A stretch of DNA of 12,165 nt from an uncultured Alphaproteobacteria bacterium (GCA_903939555.1 CAJAHV010000032.1:1-12165); one strand, 5' to 3'. Shown: positions 1 through 7,701, counted from the first letter of the stretch. Made by a program: numbers and translations. The notes: generated by a model from the sequence alone, not told the origin.

Positions 1-1022
1 TCGGCCGCATGCTGCTCATGCATGCCAACAACCGTGAAGACATCAAGGAAGCCTATGCCGGCGACATCGTCGCGCTGGTTGGCCTCAAGGATGTGACGAC
101 GGGTGACACACTATGTGCGCCGCTGAAGCCGATCATTCTCGAGCGCATGGAGTTCCCAGAACCCGTCATCGAAGTCGCCGTGGAACCCAAGACCAAGGCC
201 GACCAGGAAAAGATGGGCATCGCGCTCAACCGTCTCGCTCAGGAAGATCCGTCGTTCCGCGTCACTTCTGACATGGAATCGGGTCAGACCATCATCAAGG
301 GCATGGGCGAACTCCACCTCGAAATTCTCGTCGACCGCATGCGTCGCGAATTCAAGGTCGAAGCCAATGTCGGCGCCCCGCAGGTCGCTTACCGCGAATC
401 GCTGGCGAAGAAGGTCGATGTCGACTACACTCACAAGAAGCAGTCGGGTGGCTCGGGCCAATTCGGTCGCATCAAATTCTCGGTCGAACCCGGCGAGCGC
501 GGCTCGGGCATCATCTTCAAGGATGACGTCAAGGGCGGCAATATTCCCAAGGAATATATCCCGTCGGTCGAAAAGGGCATTCGCGAAGTTGCAGCCTCGG
601 GTTCGCTGATCGGCTTTCCGATCATCGATTTCGTCGCGACGCTTTACGACGGCGCTTATCACGACGTCGATTCGTCGGCACTGGCGTTCGAAATCACCGG
701 TCGTGGCGGCATGCGTGAAGCGGCCACCAAGGCAGGCATCAAGCTGCTCGAGCCAGTCATGAAGGTCGAAGTCGTCACCCCGGAAGATTATCTGGGTGAT
801 GTCATCGGCGATCTCAACTCGCGTCGTGGGCAGATCCAGGGCACCGATACGCGCGGCAACGCGCAGGTCATCGATGCGCAGGTTCCGCTTGCGAACATGT
901 TCGGCTACGTCAACCAGCTGCGCTCGATGAGCCAGGGCCGTGCGCAATATTCGATGCAGTTCAGCCATTACGAGGAAGTGCCCTCGAACGTGGCGGAGGA
1001 GATCAAGCTGAAACTGGCTTGA
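1..1022 (+). CDS. fusA: Elongation factor G, 3' part (5' end outside window)
   Basis: EF-G is the ribosomal translocase: using GTP it moves tRNA and mRNA after peptide bond formation, and with ribosome recycling factor it splits spent ribosomes. The frame is open from the first complete codon at position 3, and the reading GRMLLMHANNREDIKEAY is internal EF-G sequence, so the ATG at 9 is not the start. About half of a roughly 690-residue protein is present: the end of domain II and domains III, IV and V. The GTPase domain lies upstream of the window. Visible marks are QSGGSGQFG at about 440-466 and the domain IV tip HDVDSS at about 661-678, which reaches into the decoding centre, followed by LLEPVMKVEV and GDVIGDLNSRRG of domain V. 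The C-terminus PSNVAEEI is usual. The gene stops at TGA, 108 nt before tuf, in the normal str order. Identification is secure; only the 5' end is missing. Confidence 0.97.
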   Translation, partial: GRMLLMHANNREDIKEAYAGDIVALVGLKDVTTGDTLCAPLKPIILERMEFPEPVIEVAVEPKTKADQEKMGIALNRLAQEDPSFRVTSDMESGQTIIKGMGELHLEILVDRMRREFKVEANVGAPQVAYRESLAKKVDVDYTHKKQSGGSGQFGRIKFSVEPGERGSGIIFKDDVKGGNIPKEYIPSVEKGIREVAASGSLIGFPIIDFVATLYDGAYHDVDSSALAFEITGRGGMREAATKAGIKLLEPVMKVEVVTPEDYLGDVIGDLNSRRGQIQGTDTRGNAQVIDAQVPLANMFGYVNQLRSMSQGRAQYSMQFSHYEEVPSNVAEEIKLKLA

Positions 1023-1035
1023 TTTATTCTTAAAT

Positions 1036-1078
1036 GGCGCTAGTCAGCGCCGCTCACGGCTTGCGCTGGTCAGGCGCA
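1036..1078 (+). promoter_or_regulatory. Two tandem hairpins, with an alternative pairing, ahead of tuf
   Basis: The 108-nt fusA–tuf gap holds two adjacent inverted repeats. The first is GGCGCT (1036-1041) with AGCGCC (1046-1051), a 6-bp stem with a 4-nt loop. The second is TGCGC (1062-1066) with GCGCA (1074-1078). The 3' arm of the first can instead pair with the 5' arm of the second: CAGCGC (1045-1050) is the exact complement of GCGCTG (1063-1068). The two conformations exclude each other. No T-run follows either hairpin, so neither is a standard intrinsic terminator. I saw no convincing promoter in the gap. A regulatory or RNA-processing role is inferred only from geometry and position. Confidence 0.4.
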
Positions 1079-1130
1079 CACCGGCTAACGCTATTCGAAA
1101 CGACAATTTTCTGGAAAGAGGTTCACGGCC

Positions 1131-2321
<1,191 letters not shown>

Positions 2322-2328
2322 GCGTATA

Positions 2329-2354
2329 GGGCCGCTTCCCCTGGGGAGCGGCCC
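2329..2354 (+). terminator. Strong GC hairpin 7 nt after the tuf stop
   Basis: An 11-bp stem runs from GGGCCGCTTCC (2329-2339) to GGAGCGGCCC and its neighbour (2344-2354), with one G·U pair and a 4-nt loop at 2340-2343. The sequence after it (GATTCGTCGG) has no T-run, so it is not a textbook rho-independent terminator. Its place right after tuf and before the S10 leader fits a partial terminator, an mRNA 3'-end stabiliser, or a barrier separating str from S10 transcription. The stem is directly visible; the function is inferred. Confidence 0.5.
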
Positions 2355-2397
2355 GATTCGTCGGACGCACGATACCCTCCAGCGTCGTTGATTTAGT

Positions 2398-2436
2398 GGC
2401 CGGTGCAGCCCGCTCATATTGTGGGCAGTACCGGTC
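2398..2436 (+). promoter_or_regulatory. Long leader hairpin upstream of rpsJ
   Basis: GGCCGGT (2398-2404) pairs with ACCGGTC (2430-2436). The pairing continues through G2405·T2429 and C2406-G2428, one A·A mismatch, and GCCCGC (2408-2413) with GTGGGC (2421-2426), leaving a 7-nt loop. This gives about 15 bp in 39 nt, 21 nt ahead of the rpsJ start. In Escherichia coli the S10 operon leader is the target of L4 autoregulation, so a structured leader here is plausible. I see no clear sequence match to the E. coli structure, and whether this stretch is transcribed from its own promoter is unknown. Confidence 0.45.
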
Positions 2437-2457
2437 TCGAGCATTTGTCAGGTACTC

Positions 2458-2772
2458 ATGGAAACGCAGAACATCCGCATCCGCCTCAAGGCTTTCGATC
2501 ACCGTGTGCTCGATATGGCCACGGGCGAAATCGCCGACACGGCAAAGCGGACCGGTGCTGCCATTCGTGGCCCGATCCCGTTGCCGACGCGTTTCGAGAA
2601 GTTCACGGTGAACCGCTCGCCCCACGTCGACAAGAAGAGCCGTGAACAGTTCGAGGTGCGCACCTACAAGCGCCTTCTCGATATTGTTGACCCCACCCCG
2701 CAGACTGTCGACGCGCTCATGAAGCTCGATCTGGCCGCCGGCGTCGATGTGGAAATCAAGCTCGGCAAGTAA
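2458..2772 (+). CDS. rpsJ: 30S ribosomal protein S10 (NusE)
   Basis: S10 is a 30S head protein that also acts as NusE in transcription antitermination and in linking RNA polymerase to the ribosome. The product is 104 residues, the family's usual size, starting METQNIRIRLKAFDHRVLD. It contains the S10 signature around GPIPLPTRFEKFTVNRSPHVDKKSRE, written in parts as GPIPLPTRFEKFTV and NRSPHVDKKSREQFE. The reading frame is open further upstream from GTG at 2419, but that stretch is hairpin leader and resembles no protein, so ATG 2458 is chosen. The ribosome-binding site is modest (AGGT, 2450-2453). This is the first gene of the S10 operon. The 92-nt gap to rplC is unusually long and structured, so S10 could be made in amounts different from the genes below. 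Confidence 0.97.
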   Translation: METQNIRIRLKAFDHRVLDMATGEIADTAKRTGAAIRGPIPLPTRFEKFTVNRSPHVDKKSREQFEVRTYKRLLDIVDPTPQTVDALMKLDLAAGVDVEIKLGK

Positions 2773-2780
2773 TCGCCCAA

Positions 2781-2841
2781 GCAAAATACGCGGAGCGGCT
2801 TTTGCAAGGGTCACGCCCCTGTCCGGGTTTTCCGGCGGGGC
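2781..2841 (+). promoter_or_regulatory. Two hairpins in the rpsJ–rplC gap
   Basis: The first hairpin pairs GCAAAA (2781-2786) with TTTTGC (2800-2805) and has an inner 3-bp stem CGC/GCG (2789-2791 with 2795-2797). Its A-stem-T make-up resembles a bidirectional terminator, although the GC core is short. The second pairs GCCCC (2815-2819) with GGGGC (2837-2841) and, inside, CCGG (2823-2826) with CCGG (2832-2835) around a GTTTT loop. It ends 23 nt before the rplC start. Possible roles are attenuation or mRNA processing between S10 and L3; these are inferences. Confidence 0.4.
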
Positions 2842-2864
2842 CTCTGATAAGAAAGGAATTGGTC

Positions 2865-3608
2865 ATGCGCACAGGCGTGATCGCGAAGAAGATGGGAATG
2901 ACGCGGGTTTTCCGCGATGATGGCCGGCACGTTCCGGTCACCGTTCTCGCTCTCGAGAATAACCAGGTTGTTTCGGTCCGCACCACGGATGTTGACGGCT
3001 ATGTCGCTGTCCAGCTCGGTGCCGGGACCCGCAAGGCCAAGAACACCACCAAGCCCGAGCGCGGCCACTTCGGCAAGGCGCAGGTCGAGCCCAAGGCCAA
3101 GGTCGCTGAATTCCGCGTGTCGGAAGACGCGCTGCTGGAAACTGGCGCAACCATTTCGGCTGATCATTTCGTTGCCGGCCAACTGGTCGACGTCACCGGC
3201 GTCACCCAGGGCAAGGGCTTCCAGGGCGGTATGAAGCGCTGGGGCTTCGGCGGTCTGCGCGCCACCCACGGGGTGTCGGTATCGCACCGCTCGCTCGGTT
3301 CGACTGGCCAGCGCCAGGATCCGGGCAAGGTCTTCAAGGGCAAGAAGATGGCCGGCCACATGGGCGACAAGCAGCGCACCCAGCAGAATCTTGAAATCGT
3401 GTCGACCGATGTCGAGCGCGGCCTGTTGTTCGTCCACGGCTCGGTGCCGGGGTCGAAGGGCGGTTGGCTGCTCATCAAGGATGCGGTCAAGGTGGCGCGC
3501 CACGCTGATGCGCCTTATCCGGCCTCGTTGAAGATGGCCGCCAATGATGTGGTTCCGGTCGCGGTTGAAGCCGTCGTCGAAACCACCACCGAAACCACGG
3601 AGGCCTGA
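2865..3608 (+). CDS. rplC: 50S ribosomal protein L3
   Basis: L3 is an early assembly protein of the 50S subunit; its long loop reaches toward the peptidyl transferase centre. The product is 247 residues against about 209 in E. coli. The frame is open from TTG at 2802, but ATG 2865 is preceded by AAGGA (2853-2857) and opens with the standard MRTGVIAKKMGMTRVF. The core signature GVTQGKGFQGGMKRWGF lies near residues 112-128. The loop segment GSTGQRQDPGKVFKGKKMAG (145-164) includes Gln149 and Gln151, the region of the glutamine that PrmB methylates in E. coli. The last 38 or so residues form an Ala/Val/Thr/Glu-rich tail ending ETTTETTEA, beyond the E. coli end; such tails vary among alphaproteobacteria. 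rplD follows after 5 nt. Confidence 0.97.
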   Translation: MRTGVIAKKMGMTRVFRDDGRHVPVTVLALENNQVVSVRTTDVDGYVAVQLGAGTRKAKNTTKPERGHFGKAQVEPKAKVAEFRVSEDALLETGATISADHFVAGQLVDVTGVTQGKGFQGGMKRWGFGGLRATHGVSVSHRSLGSTGQRQDPGKVFKGKKMAGHMGDKQRTQQNLEIVSTDVERGLLFVHGSVPGSKGGWLLIKDAVKVARHADAPYPASLKMAANDVVPVAVEAVVETTTETTEA

Positions 3609-3613
3609 GGCAC

Positions 3614-4237
3614 ATGAAGGTTCAGGTCAAAACCCTGGCCGCGGCTGACGCCGGCGAGATCGAACTGTCTGAAGCCGTTTTCGGCAAGGAACCGCGGCTC
3701 GACATTCTCCACCGCGTCGTCACTTGGCAGCTTGAAAAGCGTCGTGGCACCGCCCGCGGAGCGCGTGAGCGCTCCGACGTGCAGCGCACCGGCAAGAAGC
3801 TGGGCAACCAGAAGGGTGGTGGTACCGCCCGTCACGGCAACCGCGCCGCGCCGCAGTTCATCGGCGGCGGCAAGGCCCATGGTCCCCGCGTTCGTGACTT
3901 CAACCCGGGTCTCAACAAGAAGATCCGCACCCTCGGACTCGCCACCGCCCTGTCGGTCAAGGCGGCCGAAGGCAAACTGGTCATCCTGGAAGACTTCACG
4001 ATCGCCGAAGCCAAGACAAAGTCGATGGTCGCGATCCTCGCCGGCCTTGGCATCAAGTCGGGCCTGTTCATCGACGGCGCCGAAGTCAACACCGGCTTCC
4101 GCTTGGCGACCAGCAACGTTCCGCACATCGACGTGCTGCCGGCGATCGGCGCCAACGTCTATGACATTCTCAACCACGACACGCTGGTCCTGACCCGCGC
4201 TGCCGTCACGGCACTGGAGGCCCGGGTCAATGGCTAA
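3614..4237 (+). CDS. rplD: 50S ribosomal protein L4
   Basis: L4 binds 23S rRNA early in 50S assembly, and its extended loop lines the peptide exit tunnel. In E. coli it also represses the S10 operon. The product is 207 residues, close to the normal 200. The basic tunnel loop is clear: RGTARGARERSDV (44-56), then GGGTARHGNRAAPQFIGGGKAHGP. The C-terminal globular part ends NHDTLVLTRAAVTALEARV. A good ribosome-binding site, GGAGG (3599-3603), lies within the end of rplC, suggesting coupling. The last 8 nt overlap the start of rplW. If L4 autoregulation exists here, the hairpins in front of rpsJ and rplC are the natural places to look. Confidence 0.97.
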   Translation: MKVQVKTLAAADAGEIELSEAVFGKEPRLDILHRVVTWQLEKRRGTARGARERSDVQRTGKKLGNQKGGGTARHGNRAAPQFIGGGKAHGPRVRDFNPGLNKKIRTLGLATALSVKAAEGKLVILEDFTIAEAKTKSMVAILAGLGIKSGLFIDGAEVNTGFRLATSNVPHIDVLPAIGANVYDILNHDTLVLTRAAVTALEARVNG

Positions 4238-4544
4238 GCCGCAGCCCACGCCGATTGACCTGAAGCATTACGACATTGTCGTGAAGCCGGTCATTACGGA
4301 AAAATCGACACTCGTCAGCGAATACAACCAGGTTGTGTTCAAGGTTGCCAATTCGGCCTCCAAGCCGGAAATCAAGGCCGCGGTCGAGGCTCTGTTCAGC
4401 GTCAAGGTCCTGAGCGTCAACACGCTCATCCAGAAGGGCAAGACGAAGCGCTGGAAGGGCAAGGAATACCGCCGCTCCGACGAGAAGAAGGCCATTGTCA
4501 CGCTCGCCGATGGCGATCGTATCGATGTGACCACGGGGATCTGA
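4230..4544 (+). CDS. rplW: 50S ribosomal protein L23
   Basis: L23 sits at the mouth of the peptide exit tunnel and is the docking site for trigger factor and the signal recognition particle. The product is 104 residues, normal for bacteria. It opens MAKPQPTPIDLKHYDIVVKP, with the conserved KPVITEKST at 19-27. The C-terminal half has the basic segment QKGKTKRWKGKEYRRS followed by DEKKAIVTL, the family signature in a form I associate with sphingomonads. It begins inside rplD: the ATG lies in the 8-nt overlap ATGGCTAA, with GGAGG at 4216-4220 as ribosome-binding site. This arrangement favours termination-reinitiation from L4 to L23. rplB follows after 4 nt. Confidence 0.96.
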   Translation: MAKPQPTPIDLKHYDIVVKPVITEKSTLVSEYNQVVFKVANSASKPEIKAAVEALFSVKVLSVNTLIQKGKTKRWKGKEYRRSDEKKAIVTLADGDRIDVTTGI

Positions 4545-4548
4545 TCCG

Positions 4549-5385
4549 ATGGCATTGAAGACCTATAATCCGACCAGCCCGGGCCGTCGCGGCCTGATCC
4601 TGGTCGACCGCTCGGGCCTGTTCAAGGGGCGTCCTGTCAAGCAGCTGACCGAAGGTCTGCGCAAAACCGGTGGCCGCAACAACATGGGCCACGCCACCGC
4701 GCGCGGCATCGCCGGCGGCCACAAGCAGCTGTACCGCATGATTGATTTCAAGCGGCGCACCTGGGATGTGGTGGCCACTGTTGAGCGTCTCGAATATGAT
4801 CCCAACCGTTCGGCTTTCATCGCACTGGTGAAGTATCCCGACGGCAACCAGCAGTATATCATCGCGCCGCAGCGTCTCGCTGTCGGTGACGTGGTCACCG
4901 CTGGCAAGAAGGTCGATGTCAAACCGGGCAATGCCATGGAAATCGGCTCGATGCCGGTCGGCACGATCGTCCACAATGTCGAGTTGAAGCCCGGCAAGGG
5001 TGGCCAGATGGCACGCGCTGCGGGCACGTTTGTGCAGGTCGTGGGTCGCGACAAGGGTATGGTGATCATCCGCCTGAACTCGGGTGAACAGCGCTATGTC
5101 CGTTCGGATTGCATGGCCACCGTTGGTGCCGTGTCCAACCCGGACAACAGCAACACCAATCTCGGCAAGGCCGGTCGCAACCGTTGGCTTGGCCATCGTC
5201 CGTTGACCCGCGGTGTCGCCAAGAACCCTGTCGATCACCCGCATGGTGGTGGTGAAGGCCGGACTTCGGGTGGCCGTCATCCGGTCACGCCATGGGGCAA
5301 GCCGACCAAGGGTGCCAAGACGCGTTCGAACAAGTCGACCGACCGGATGATCATCCGTTCGCGTCACGCCAAGAAGAAGAGGTAA
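4549..5385 (+). CDS. rplB: 50S ribosomal protein L2
   Basis: L2 is one of the most conserved 50S proteins. It is needed for subunit joining and lies close to the peptidyl transferase centre. The product is 278 residues (E. coli 273). Visible marks are the N-terminal MALKTYNPTSPGRRG, the RNA-binding GRNNMGHATARGIAGGHKQ near 41-60, and the C-terminal HPHGGGEGRTSGGRHPVTPW (about 230-249). The latter holds the histidine that corresponds to the functionally important His229 of E. coli L2. The tail is strongly basic (HAKKKR). GGGGA at 4535-4539 serves as ribosome-binding site, nine bases before ATG. rpsS follows after 6 nt. Nothing unusual was seen. Confidence 0.98.
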   Translation: MALKTYNPTSPGRRGLILVDRSGLFKGRPVKQLTEGLRKTGGRNNMGHATARGIAGGHKQLYRMIDFKRRTWDVVATVERLEYDPNRSAFIALVKYPDGNQQYIIAPQRLAVGDVVTAGKKVDVKPGNAMEIGSMPVGTIVHNVELKPGKGGQMARAAGTFVQVVGRDKGMVIIRLNSGEQRYVRSDCMATVGAVSNPDNSNTNLGKAGRNRWLGHRPLTRGVAKNPVDHPHGGGEGRTSGGRHPVTPWGKPTKGAKTRSNKSTDRMIIRSRHAKKKR

Positions 5386-5391
5386 GGCCAG

Positions 5392-5670
5392 ATGAGCCGT
5401 TCCGTCTGGAAGGGTCCCTTCGTGGATCTCAACGTGCTGAAGAAGGCCGAAGCCGCGCAGGCTGGCGGCGGTGGGCGGGGTCCGATCAAGACCTGGTCGC
5501 GCCGTTCGACGATCCTGCCGCAGTTCGTCGGCCTGACCTTCAGTGTCTATAATGGCAAGAAGTTCATCCCGGTCTCGGTCAACGAAGACATGGTCGGCAT
5601 GAAGTTGGGTGAATTCGCGCCAACGCGCAACTTCCCCGGCCACGCCGCCGACAAGAAGGGCAAGCGCTGA
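5392..5670 (+). CDS. rpsS: 30S ribosomal protein S19
   Basis: S19 is a 30S head protein that forms a complex with S13 and takes part in intersubunit bridges near the A-site tRNA. The product is 92 residues, normal for the family, beginning MSRSVWKGPFVDLNVLKKAE. The core IKTWSRRSTILPQFVGLTF and the signature region VGMKLGEFAPTRNFPGHAADKK are intact. A short Gly-rich insert, AQAGGGGRGP (about 23-32), comes before the core. GAGG (5379-5382) lies in the end of rplB. The stop codon overlaps the rplV start by one base (TGATG), so the two are probably translationally coupled. Confidence 0.97.
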   Translation: MSRSVWKGPFVDLNVLKKAEAAQAGGGGRGPIKTWSRRSTILPQFVGLTFSVYNGKKFIPVSVNEDMVGMKLGEFAPTRNFPGHAADKKGKR

Positions 5671-6062
5671 TGTCGAAGCCGAAATCTCCCCGCAAGGTCG
5701 GTGACCGCGAGGCGCTGGCTGTGGCGACGTCGATCCGTGGCTCGGCCTACAAGCTGAACCTGGTCGCCGGGTTGATCCGTGGCCGCAAGGTCGGTGAAGC
5801 GCTCAACATCCTGCAGTTTTCGACCAAAGCAATGGCCGTTGACGTTCGCAAGGTGCTGGCTTCTGCCGTCGCTAACGCTGAAAACAACCATAACCTCGAT
5901 GTCGATGCGCTTATCGTCAAGGAAGCCAGCGTCGGCAAGGCGCTGGTGATGAAGCGCTTCACGCCACGCGCTCGTGGTCGTGCCGCGCGCATCGAAAAGC
6001 CGTTCAGCCGTCTGCGTGTCGTCGTTCGCGAATTGGGTGACGACGCTGGGAGTGATGCATAA
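5670..6062 (+). CDS. rplV: 50S ribosomal protein L22
   Basis: L22 helps form the peptide exit tunnel; its long beta-hairpin lies at the constriction together with L4. The product is 130 residues compared with 110 in E. coli, with about 15 extra residues at the N-terminus (MSKPKSPRKVGDREALAV) and a short acidic C-terminus (GDDAGSDA). The conserved middle (RGSAYKLNLVAGLIRGRKV, then LASAVANAENNHNLD) and the tunnel hairpin (MKRFTPRARGRAARI) are present. The start lies in a TGATG overlap with rpsS, with AAGG at 5656-5659 upstream. The stop forms a TAATG overlap with rpsC. Confidence 0.97.
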   Translation: MSKPKSPRKVGDREALAVATSIRGSAYKLNLVAGLIRGRKVGEALNILQFSTKAMAVDVRKVLASAVANAENNHNLDVDALIVKEASVGKALVMKRFTPRARGRAARIEKPFSRLRVVVRELGDDAGSDA

Positions 6063-6757
6063 TGGGTCATAAAACCTCCCCGATTGGTCTGCGCCTGCAG
6101 ATCAACCGCACTTGGGACAGCCGTTGGTTCGCCGCGGGTGACGATTATGGTCGCTTGCTGCTCGAAGATCTGCGGATCCGTGAATTCATCCTGAAGAACC
6201 ACGGCCAGGCCGCGATTTCGAAGGTGGTGATCGAACGTCCTGCCAAGCTGTGCCGCGTGTCGATCTATGCCGCCCGCCCGGGCGTTATCATCGGCAAGAA
6301 GGGTGCGGATATCGAAAAGCTGCGCAAGCAGATCGCATCGATGACCCGCAGCGACGTTTCGCTCAACATCGTTGAAATTCGCAAGCCTGAAATCGATGCC
6401 AAGCTCGTTGGCCAGGGTGTCGCCGACCAGCTCGAACGCCGTATCGCCTTCCGTCGCGCCATGAAGCGTGCGGTGCAGTCGGCGCTTCGGCTTGGAGCTG
6501 AAGGCATCAAGATCACGTGTTCGGGCCGCCTCGGCGGCGCCGAAATCGCACGCACCGAATGGTATCGCGAAGGCCGGGTGCCGCTGCACACGCTGCGCGG
6601 CAATGTCGATTACGCCGAATCCCAGGCGCACACTGCTTATGGTGTTTGCGGGATCAAGGTGTGGATCTTCAAGGGCGAAATCCTTGGGCACGACCCGATG
6701 GCGCAGGACCGTCTGATGATGGAATCGCAGACCTCCGGCGTCCGTCCGGCTCGCTGA
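6062..6757 (+). CDS. rpsC: 30S ribosomal protein S3
   Basis: S3 lies at the mRNA entry tunnel of the 30S subunit and, with S4 and S5, helps unwind mRNA. The product is 231 residues (E. coli 233). It has an N-terminal KH type 2 domain with the GxxG loop GKKG at 78-81 inside RPGVIIGKKGADIEKLRKQ. The C-terminal domain contains GVADQLERRIAFRRAMKRA, then GAEGIKITCSGRLGGAEIAR and GVCGIKVWIFKGEI. GGGAG (6048-6052) nine bases upstream, and the one-base overlap with rplV, support the chosen start. rplP follows after 11 nt. Confidence 0.97.
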   Translation: MGHKTSPIGLRLQINRTWDSRWFAAGDDYGRLLLEDLRIREFILKNHGQAAISKVVIERPAKLCRVSIYAARPGVIIGKKGADIEKLRKQIASMTRSDVSLNIVEIRKPEIDAKLVGQGVADQLERRIAFRRAMKRAVQSALRLGAEGIKITCSGRLGGAEIARTEWYREGRVPLHTLRGNVDYAESQAHTAYGVCGIKVWIFKGEILGHDPMAQDRLMMESQTSGVRPAR

Positions 6758-6768
6758 GGAACAGGTAA

Positions 6769-7200
6769 ATGTTGCAACCAAAGCGCACCAAATTCCGCAA
6801 GCAGTTCAAGGGTCGCATCCATGGCGATGCCAAGGGCGGCACCGCGCTCAACTTCGGCGCCTTCGGGTTGAAGGCGATGGAGCCCGAGCGGATTACCGCG
6901 CGCCAGATCGAAGCTGCTCGCCGGGCGATTTCGCGTCACATCAAGCGCGCCGGCCGGTTGTGGATTCGCATCTTCCCGGACGTTCCGGTCACCTCGAAGC
7001 CTGCCGAAGTCCGCATGGGCAAGGGCAAGGGCAACCCGGAATTCTGGGTTGCGCGCGTCAAGCCGGGCCGGATCATGTTCGAACTCGACGGCGTGCCGCA
7101 TGAAGTGGCCGAGGGCGCGTTCGAACGCGCGGCAGCCAAGCTGCCGATCAAGGTCAAGATGGTCGTTCGCCTCGGCGAAACCATCGGTGCTCAGGACTGA
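6769..7200 (+). CDS. rplP: 50S ribosomal protein L16
   Basis: L16 is a late-assembly 50S protein that helps organise the A site and tRNA accommodation. The product is 143 residues (E. coli 136), starting MLQPKRTKFRKQFKGRI. The conserved core VRMGKGKGNPEFWVARVKPG starts near residue 81. It contains Arg82, the counterpart of the E. coli arginine (Arg81) hydroxylated by the YcfD oxygenase; whether it is modified here is unknown. The ATG has GAGGA (6756-6760) eight bases upstream. The stop is 4 nt before rpmC. No abnormality was seen. Confidence 0.97.
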   Translation: MLQPKRTKFRKQFKGRIHGDAKGGTALNFGAFGLKAMEPERITARQIEAARRAISRHIKRAGRLWIRIFPDVPVTSKPAEVRMGKGKGNPEFWVARVKPGRIMFELDGVPHEVAEGAFERAAAKLPIKVKMVVRLGETIGAQD

Positions 7201-7204
7201 TAGA

Positions 7205-7423
7205 ATGGCACAGATCAAGCAAGCGGACCTCAAGGTCCAGACCGACGACCAGCTCGCGACGGCGCTCCAGGAGCTCAAGCGCGAGCAGTTCAACCTGCGT
7301 TTCCAGTCGGCTACCGGCCAGCTGGAAAAGCCAGGCCGTATTCGTGAGGTGCGCCGCACCATCGCGCGCATCAAGACGCTGCAGCATGGTCGCAAGATCA
7401 TCGCGTCGCAGCAGGGAGCATAA
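7205..7423 (+). CDS. rpmC: 50S ribosomal protein L29
   Basis: L29 is a small helical 50S protein near the exit tunnel, next to L23. The product is 72 residues, mostly two long helices. The family's core is LQELKREQFNLRFQSATGQL followed by the R-rich helix REVRRTIARIKTL. The frame is open from an ATG at 7049, far inside rplP, but that part is a shadow of L16. ATG 7205 (MAQIKQADL) has AGGA at 7193-7196 and the length expected of L29. rpsQ begins 3 nt after the stop. Confidence 0.95.
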   Translation: MAQIKQADLKVQTDDQLATALQELKREQFNLRFQSATGQLEKPGRIREVRRTIARIKTLQHGRKIIASQQGA

Positions 7424-7426
7424 GCC

Positions 7427-7663
7427 ATGCCGAAACGCGTCCTGCAGGGCACCGTTGTGTCCGACAAGGGTGACAAGACGGTTGTCGTTCTGATCGAGCG
7501 CAAGGTTGCGCACCCGGTCTATGGCAAGATCATCCGTCGGTCGAAGAAGTATCACGCCCATGACGAGGGCAATGTCATCAAGGCTGGAGACACCGTCCGC
7601 ATTGAAGAATGCGCGCCGCTGTCCAAGCTTAAGACATGGAAAGTTCTGGAGAAGGTCGGCTGA
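7427..7663 (+). CDS. rpsQ: 30S ribosomal protein S17
   Basis: S17 is a primary 16S rRNA-binding protein with an OB fold, important early in 30S assembly. The product is 78 residues (E. coli 84). It begins MPKRVLQGTVVSDKGDKTVV and has the signature GDTVRIEECAPLSKLKTWKV near the C-terminus. AGGGAG at 7413-7418 lies in the end of rpmC. It is the last gene of the classical S10 operon. Its stop codon TGA shares a base with the ATG of a 12-codon mini-ORF that leads into rplN. Confidence 0.97.
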   Translation: MPKRVLQGTVVSDKGDKTVVVLIERKVAHPVYGKIIRRSKKYHAHDEGNVIKAGDTVRIEECAPLSKLKTWKVLEKVG

Positions 7664-7701
7664 TGACCACTCGCAATTTTGAAGAAGGATCGAACACATG
7701 A
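7663..7701 (+). other. Possible 12-codon mini-ORF bridging rpsQ and rplN
   Basis: The TGATG at the rpsQ stop opens a frame reading MTTRNFEEGSNT and then TGA. That stop overlaps the rplN start as ATGA (7698-7701). The frame therefore fills the whole 34-nt gap between S17 and L14 and could let ribosomes pass from one gene to the next by reinitiation. The AAGGA ribosome-binding site of rplN (7685-7689) lies within it. I do not recognise the peptide. A frame this short can arise by chance, and the evidence is only its exact fit at both ends. Confidence 0.25.

Noticed and set aside
111..968. 285-codon minus-strand frame opposite fusA
   Set aside because: A shadow of the EF-G coding frame, without recognisable domains or an independent ribosome-binding site.
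1061..1095. Possible promoter for tuf, TTGCGC with TAACGC or GCTATT
   Set aside because: Poor match to consensus and spacing of 19 nt or more; the -35 candidate is part of the hairpin arms.
2388..2422. Promoter-like TTGATT (2388-2393) with CATATT (2415-2420) before rpsJ
   Set aside because: The spacing is 21 nt, too long for a sigma-70 type promoter, and the -10 candidate lies in the loop of the leader hairpin. I could not support any promoter in this gap.
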